NCBI RefSeq assembly: GCF_905220565.1
Contig: NC_059405.1
Location: 13,222,081 to 13,286,080, forward strand
Reading direction: 5' to 3'
DNA: 64,000 bases
DNA from: Melitaea cinxia
Lineage: Eukaryota > Arthropoda > Insecta > Lepidoptera > Nymphalidae
Shown here piece after piece: positions 59,586-64,000 of the stretch. Below the pieces are notes generated by a model that was not told the DNA's origin, ran no database searches, and worked only from the letters and a program-made list of their open reading frames with translations. Every line of letters begins with the position of its first letter. The stretch's first letter is position 1. Made by a program: the position numbers and the translations under genes.

Positions 59586-59724
59586 TTTATAACTGTAAGA
59601 TTTGTTGCGCCAATCAAAACTGAAAACATAATGTGTAAATAAAAATATTAAGACGCGAATACTAATCTCGTTAGTTTTTTATAACTGTTTTTTGAAACAT
59701 TGCGATTTTAAGTACTTAACAAAT

Positions 59725-59800
59725 AATTGCAAACGAAAAAAATCCAACATCAATTACATCGACCAGTAATATAACGTAGGTAGACGAAAAAATAGTTTTG
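59725..59800 (-). repeat. AACCGACTTC-bounded repeat, right-end remnant
   Basis: The reverse complement reads GATGTAATTGATGTTGGATT after 'acctacgttatattactggt', the right end of the family. It abuts the fuller copy at 59828, suggesting a partial tandem arrangement or a nested insertion. Confidence 0.65.
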
Positions 59801-59827
59801 TAAGCATAATAATATAAAATAATAGAT

Positions 59828-60442
59828 AATTGTGTTTGCTCGCAAACGAAAAAAAAACCGACTTCAATTACATCGACAAGTAATACAACGTAGATCGACG
59901 AAAAATAGTCAAGCAACTACGCGTTATCAAAGATTACTCAAAAAGTAGTTATCAGATCTCGATAAAATTTATATGTGACCATATGATAAACATCAGCTTT
60001 CGATTAAATTAAAAATTATCAAAATCGGTACACCCAGTAAAAAGTTATTACGGATTTTCGAGAGTTTCCCTCGATTTCTCTGGGATCCCTTCATCAGATC
60101 CTGGTTTCCTTATCACGGTACCAAACTAGGGATATCCTCTTTCCAACAAAAAAAGAATTATCAAAATCGGTACATCCAGTAGAAAGTTATGCGGTATAAT
60201 ACAACGTAGATCGACGAAAAAAGCGTCAAGTAAAAACGCATTATTAGATATAACTCGAAAAGTAGTTATTAGATCTCAAATAAATTTAAATGGGACCAAT
60301 TGGCACACACCACCTTTCGATTAAAATAAAATTTGTCGAAATCGGTCTACCCGGTCAAAAGTTCTGATGTAACATACATAAAAAAAAAAAAAAAAATACA
60401 GTCGAATTGAGAACCTCCTCCTTTTTTGGAAGTCGGTTAATA
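59828..60442 (-). repeat. AACCGACTTC-bounded modular repeat, full copy
   Basis: Read on the minus strand it is close to the 45265 copy: AACCGACTTCCAAAAAAGGA at 60441, internal 'accgatttt' modules, then GAAGTCGG and the GTTTGCGAGCAAAC hairpin ending near 59828. It retains the family's complete architecture with one middle module. Confidence 0.9.
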
Positions 60443-60582
60443 AGCATTATTAAAGAAAACTCAAAAATGACTATTAAGACTACATAACAAGCGCCTCCTT
60501 TTGAAAAAAAAAATCATCTAAATCGGTCCACCATGTAATAAACTTATAGTAAACCTATATAACGCGCTAATATTACGCGCCA

Positions 60583-60712
60583 AAAATGGCGCGAACTGGA
60601 GCTGTGTTATCCCTTAGTCGCTTACGACACCCACGATACCCACACCGTACGACACCCACGGGAAGAGAGGGGGGTGGCTATATTCTTTAATGCCGTAGCC
60701 ACACAACCAATT
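60583..60712 (-). mobile_element. RTE-tailed SINE, large internal deletion
   Basis: The 5' words (TGTGTGGCTACGGCATTAAA, CCGTGGGTGTCGTA) are joined near 60600 directly to the 'gcgccatttttggcgc' segment of the 3' half. A small internal duplication of CGACACCCACG also occurs. Only about 130 bp remain. Confidence 0.8.
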
Positions 60713-61281
60713 AATATTACGAATAGAAATGTCTCATAAATATAGTGGAATTCGATGTTAAAAGAGAATGTTTTACTCCAAACTGCGTGTGATTTATATG
60801 AGTGTGATAATATCACACGACTAAATTAGCAATAGGCCTGCACTTGTATCTTAGATATACGAAACGTAACTGGCTATGAGAGAAAGAGAGAAAGAAAATG
60901 TTTGCTCGCATCTCTCTCTTTTGCTCCGTTCGCCTCGCCCGATCACAATTGTCGTAACGCTCTCGTCACGCATTCACCAGCTTACTCCTCAAGTCAAGCG
61001 TGCGTAAAGAAGTTTTACTTCAAAAACTTTTATCTGTTGGATACCGTATCTATCAAATAGTGTTATCCACAACCGATGAAACAGGCCCTTGAAGATAGAA
61101 TATGAGCATCGAGTTTAATTAATAAGTTAGTACTTATTTTAAGTCACTAATTGTTACTACTTTACTCGTACATTTAGTTCATAATACCTTTAAAATGTAC
61201 AACTAAGCGTGTTACGTAACCGACGCTAAGTTTGTGACAAAATTCAAAGTGAATACAAATAGACAGGCACAAAACTCTTAC
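60713..61281. other. Unassigned stretch with GC-richer patch
   Basis: A C/T- and CpG-rich patch at 60905-61000 and 'gcgtaaagaagttttacttc' look like an eroded repeat. No gene is supported. Confidence 0.35.
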
Positions 61282-61436
61282 GTTTATGGAAAGCCGTGGT
61301 GGGTACCGTAAGCCCGGCGGGTTCGACAAAGACTCGAATCGACCGTATCTCGCGATCGTTCGTGACTCATCCATCCGTACCGATTATCTCAAAGCAATGT
61401 GCCGGTGAACCCAAGAGCTTTCAAGGTTCCACGGAG
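61282..61436 (-). other. GC-rich exon-like block, coding frame ambiguous
   Basis: On the minus strand an excellent acceptor (CTTTTTATGTTTTCGTTTCGATACAG) precedes 155 GC-rich bases that end at AAC|GTAAGA. One reading starts at ATG 61374 with 31 codons (MDESRTIARYGRFESLSNPP) in phase 0. A second frame on the same strand, with one TGA, reads HCFEIIGTDG then VTNDREIRSIRVFVEPAGLT and continues through the donor to about 61240. The second looks equally protein-like, so this could be an exon, a decayed gene fragment or a piece of an unrecognised transposon. Confidence 0.3.
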
Positions 61437-62489
61437 CTGTATCGAAACGAAAACATAAAAAGAACTACACTCCTTATCTATTATCATTTCTATAATTGAT
61501 GTCTCTGATCGTAGTTTAGATTTGATTATTTATTAAGTTGTGCTCGAAGATGCTTAGATGTAATGCGGTTAGGTCGATTGTTACCATGTAATGCCTATTA
61601 CCTGCTTTGCTTCATTGGTTTTCGTTATTAAGTATAGAAGATTCAGAGCTGGAACGAATTGTATATTCAGAATACTTATTTGACGCTCCAACACTCAACT
61701 TAAATAGTATACTTTTTTAAGGGGACTGTCCAAAGATTTATGACAATCTATAAATATTTTACCGTTTCAAAAAGACGAGTCACAATCAAAAATCCGTTTT
61801 CGTTGTATCTCTTGTCTGAAACCGTGACCCGTTCAAAGTTGGCATTTGATATGCATGCTGTAAAATTATACTATAGGCTAAATAAGGAAGATATTAAAAA
61901 CTATGAGAAAATGTCCGTTGCACGAGTTCGTATAAGGAATGAAACAAAACCTGCCATTAAATTGCCAGTTCATTTGAATATAAAAGTCTGTTCGATATTG
62001 TTGTTTAGATATAAGTTTCATATTATATCAAAACTTGCCTATTATATAAAGAACAAAAAATTGTGCAATTTATCGAAAAAATATATTTTTTAATATACAC
62101 ACGTTTATAGGCAAAAATTAATTAAAAATAAAGTGTTTAATAGCATTTGTCCGTTTAGTAAAATGTTGAAATAAGCAATATGTAAAAAAGTAATGAAAAA
62201 TACGCTATTTAAGTAATTTAAATAAGCTAATGTACCCGTGATTTCTTCAATCGTGCTAGCATCACTGTTTATTTGTGCAAATAATTCTACACCTCTAAAG
62301 TTGTAATTTTTTTTTTGTAATTGAATCCTTAAAAAGTGACCTTGCTGGCCTTAGGAAATATTTCACCACTAAGTAAGGTGAATCCCACAAACAGATTTAA
62401 AGGCATCCAATTCTGCGGCCAGTCCATCTAGAGATTCAATTGCCCTTACAACTTGATTCCTTCCAGATTTTTGTTTACTGCTCTCTAGA
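61437..62489. other. Unassigned stretch, one 117-codon open frame
   Basis: The frame 61740-62093 (plus) starts MTIYKYFTVSKRRVTIKNPF and is lysine-rich. It has no known motif, no signal peptide and AT-driven codon use. It may be chance, since a few frames of this size are expected in 64 kb of such DNA. Confidence 0.3.
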
Positions 62490-63035
62490 AATTGCTTGTA
62501 GAACTTCTATCAAGACAGTATGACGAGATTGAGGTGGAGCCACGCAGAAAGACTTTGCTTGTCCATGGAATTCCAGAATCCAAACGTGAGAGCTCTTCGT
62601 CTCATGTCATAGAACTGCTGAGTGATCATCTCAAATTTCCTGGGATTACTACGGATTCCATTAGTCGCTCTTATCACTTAGGACGAATTGTCTGAGATAA
62701 GCCTCGTGCAGTGGGACATCAGTTTTAAGATCATTCACGCAAAAACAAAGTATGGAATGGCAAGAAGAATTTAAAAGGCGCAGGAGTACCTGACGTTGTC
62801 GGAGTATGTCACCAGGGAGCGACATGAACCATTTTTTGGAAGCCCGAAGACAGTTTTTTGTCACCAAGTTTTGGACAAGAGGCGGTACTGTTTACATTCT
62901 GTGTACTCATTCTTCTTAATAAATTATTTTTCGTCCTTGCTTGTTTTTTGTCACAAAGTTTTGGACAAGAGGCGGTACTGTTTACATCCTGTGTACTCAT
63001 TTTTCTTAATAAATTATTTTTCGTCCTTGTTTCTA
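62490..63035 (+). pseudogene. LINE ORF1-like fragment with 90-bp tandem duplication
   Basis: The frame LSRQYDEIEVEPRRKTLLVH followed by GIPESKRE and SISRSYHLGR resembles the nucleic-acid-binding ORF1 proteins of LINEs (a VHGIPES motif, then SRSYHLGR). A TGA at 62693 and frameshifts follow. The continuation is readable in pieces: DKPRA, WNGKKNLKGAGVP, SEYVTRERHE, FVTKFWTRGGTVYIL. The last segment is duplicated in tandem (62851-62940 and 62941-63030, 90-bp period, few differences). The copy is dead. The family call is by resemblance only. Confidence 0.55.
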
Positions 63036-63179
63036 GCTGATTCGTTCAAATATCTTATAATTCTTGTAAATTAAGGCCTCTTCACTAAATAGGTGAAGAA
63101 TTGGAACTCAACCCATTGCGTGTTATTAAATAAATCAGTGTTTTTTTAATTTATTGATTTAATATATTTTCACAATAAA

Positions 63180-63310
63180 TTAAAAAAAAAAAAACATTAG
63201 CATTCTGCACTCCTTCTCTATGTATAACTGTGCGAAATTTCATACTTCTTCGTCCGCGCAATTTTCGTAAAAAGGGGTACAAAGTTTTTGCTTCACGTAT
63301 TAATATATTG
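63180..63310. repeat. Dispersed repeat 'AGCATTCTGCAC...TTTTTGCTTCACG', copy 2
   Basis: It follows an A run and carries 'tagcattctgcactccttct', 'gtccgcgcaattttcgtaaa' and 'aagtttttgcttcacgtatt', matching 44625-44775 in order. It is non-coding. Confidence 0.6.
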
Positions 63311-63417
63311 ATGTATAGTAAATTGACCTTACAGACTAACAAATGCGTGAAATTTAATAATAATTGTTACTACACAATAGATTTTCTGCTTTTTATTTAT
63401 TAGAACCTTATCACCAC

Positions 63418-63655
63418 TTCAGCCTATCGCAGTCCACTGCTGGACATAGGCCTCCCCAAGTTCGCGCCACACATCCCGGTCTTCCGCAATCCTCATCCAG
63501 CCTACACCGGCAATCTTACGTAGATCGTCGGTCCAACGGGCCGGAGGACGTCCCACACTGCGTTTGCCAAGACGCGGTCTCCACTCTAGGACCCGTCTAC
63601 TCCAACGGCCATCGGTCCTGCGACACAGATGACCAGCCCACTGCCACTTCAACTT
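63418..63655 (-). pseudogene. RTE-type LINE, C-terminal coding fragment and 3' end
   Basis: On the minus strand the frame reads KWQWAGHLCRRTDGRWSRRV, LEWRPRLGKRSVGRPPARWT, DDLRKIAGVGWM and DRDVWRELGEAYVQQWTAIG. This WAGHL...RPPARWTDD pattern is diagnostic of the C-terminus of RTE-clade retrotransposon polyproteins. The end of the frame overlaps 'ggcctatgtccagcagtgga ctgcgataggctgaagtg', which is the tail borne by the SINEs at 22187, 49575 and 57643. The element is 5'-truncated, leaving about 240 bp. Confidence 0.9.
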
Positions 63656-64000
63656 GCTAATTGTTTTTTTTTTAATTAATGTTTTTTTTAATTAATTGTT
63701 ACAGCACTAGCAGGGAATGGTCGTTTAAGTTCAGGTGGTCATCAAGGTGTATTAACAATAAAATTACCAATGCTTTACTTTTCGGTAACCATTAATAACC
63801 ATTATACTACCTCCAGAACATTTGGTGCAAAAAAAGAAGAAGAAAAAAACGTTATAAAAATAATATCAGTTTGATTATTTGATTATGGATAAATTATATT
63901 ATTCACACTTTTAATGATAAACGTAAAAACGTTTTGCCACATAGACAATAAGGTACGTAAATAAATATTTTTGTTATAGCAAAAAAGATGTGAATTTCTG
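63656..64000. other. Unassigned AT-rich end of window
   Basis: A T-rich imperfect duplication (TTTTTTTTTAATTAATG near 63664-63702) is the only structure. Confidence 0.5.

Noticed and set aside
1..64000. CRISPR array, bacterial operons, endogenous viral genes
   Set aside because: No regularly spaced direct repeats, no polycistronic gene layout and no viral structural or replication motifs were seen.

Overview
This window looks like AT-rich nuclear DNA of a moth or butterfly. The inference rests on its interspersed repeats: tRNA-headed SINEs whose 3' tails match an RTE-type LINE, the GTACGGCTCACCTGATGG-type repeat, the AACCGACTTC-bounded repeat, CCGCGGCTTCGCTCGC-type fragments and D,D34D mariners. 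All of these are families I associate with Lepidoptera. I see no bacterial operon structure, no rRNA, no functional tRNA gene and no CRISPR array. Most of the window is non-coding DNA that I cannot assign, with transposon relics in it. The species cannot be told from the sequence.

Layout. 1-11 kb: mostly unassigned DNA with a few dispersed repeats. 11-14 kb: a possible minus-strand promoter and first coding exon (11911-11576), then two near full-length copies of one tRNA-derived SINE in opposite orientation. 14-27 kb: a long GT microsatellite, a hAT-type non-autonomous element (21086-21750) and an RTE-tailed SINE (22187-22513). 27-34 kb: a small plus-strand exon, two LINE reverse-transcriptase fragments (one split by a nested SINE) and a plausible plus-strand terminal exon with a poly(A) signal (32527-32682). 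35-37 kb: a retroposed element with a 16-bp target duplication and a complete but dead mariner (35736-37015) sitting inside an older minus-strand open frame. 39-48 kb: a dense patch of dispersed repeats, including two copies of a modular AACCGACTTC element. 49.4-51 kb: a second mariner carrying a nested SINE. 52 kb: a GC-rich minus-strand candidate first coding exon. 53-64 kb: MITE, SINE, LINE and AACCGACTTC copies, a GC-rich block at 61.3 kb, and LINE fragments at the right edge.

How the parts relate. The mobile elements form visible hierarchies: SINE within mariner, SINE within LINE, mariner within an open reading frame, and two SINE families whose tails resemble the 3' end of the RTE LINE at 63.4 kb, which is the expected source of their mobilising machinery. 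Host coding sequence is sparse and consists of short exon candidates with good splice signals. The best two on the minus strand (52191-52096 and 11593-11576) both begin with ATG and end in phase 0 at GTGAGT donors. They could be alternative first exons of a single gene with very long introns; this is an inference that needs transcript data. I found no convincing evidence of a new multi-gene biological system.
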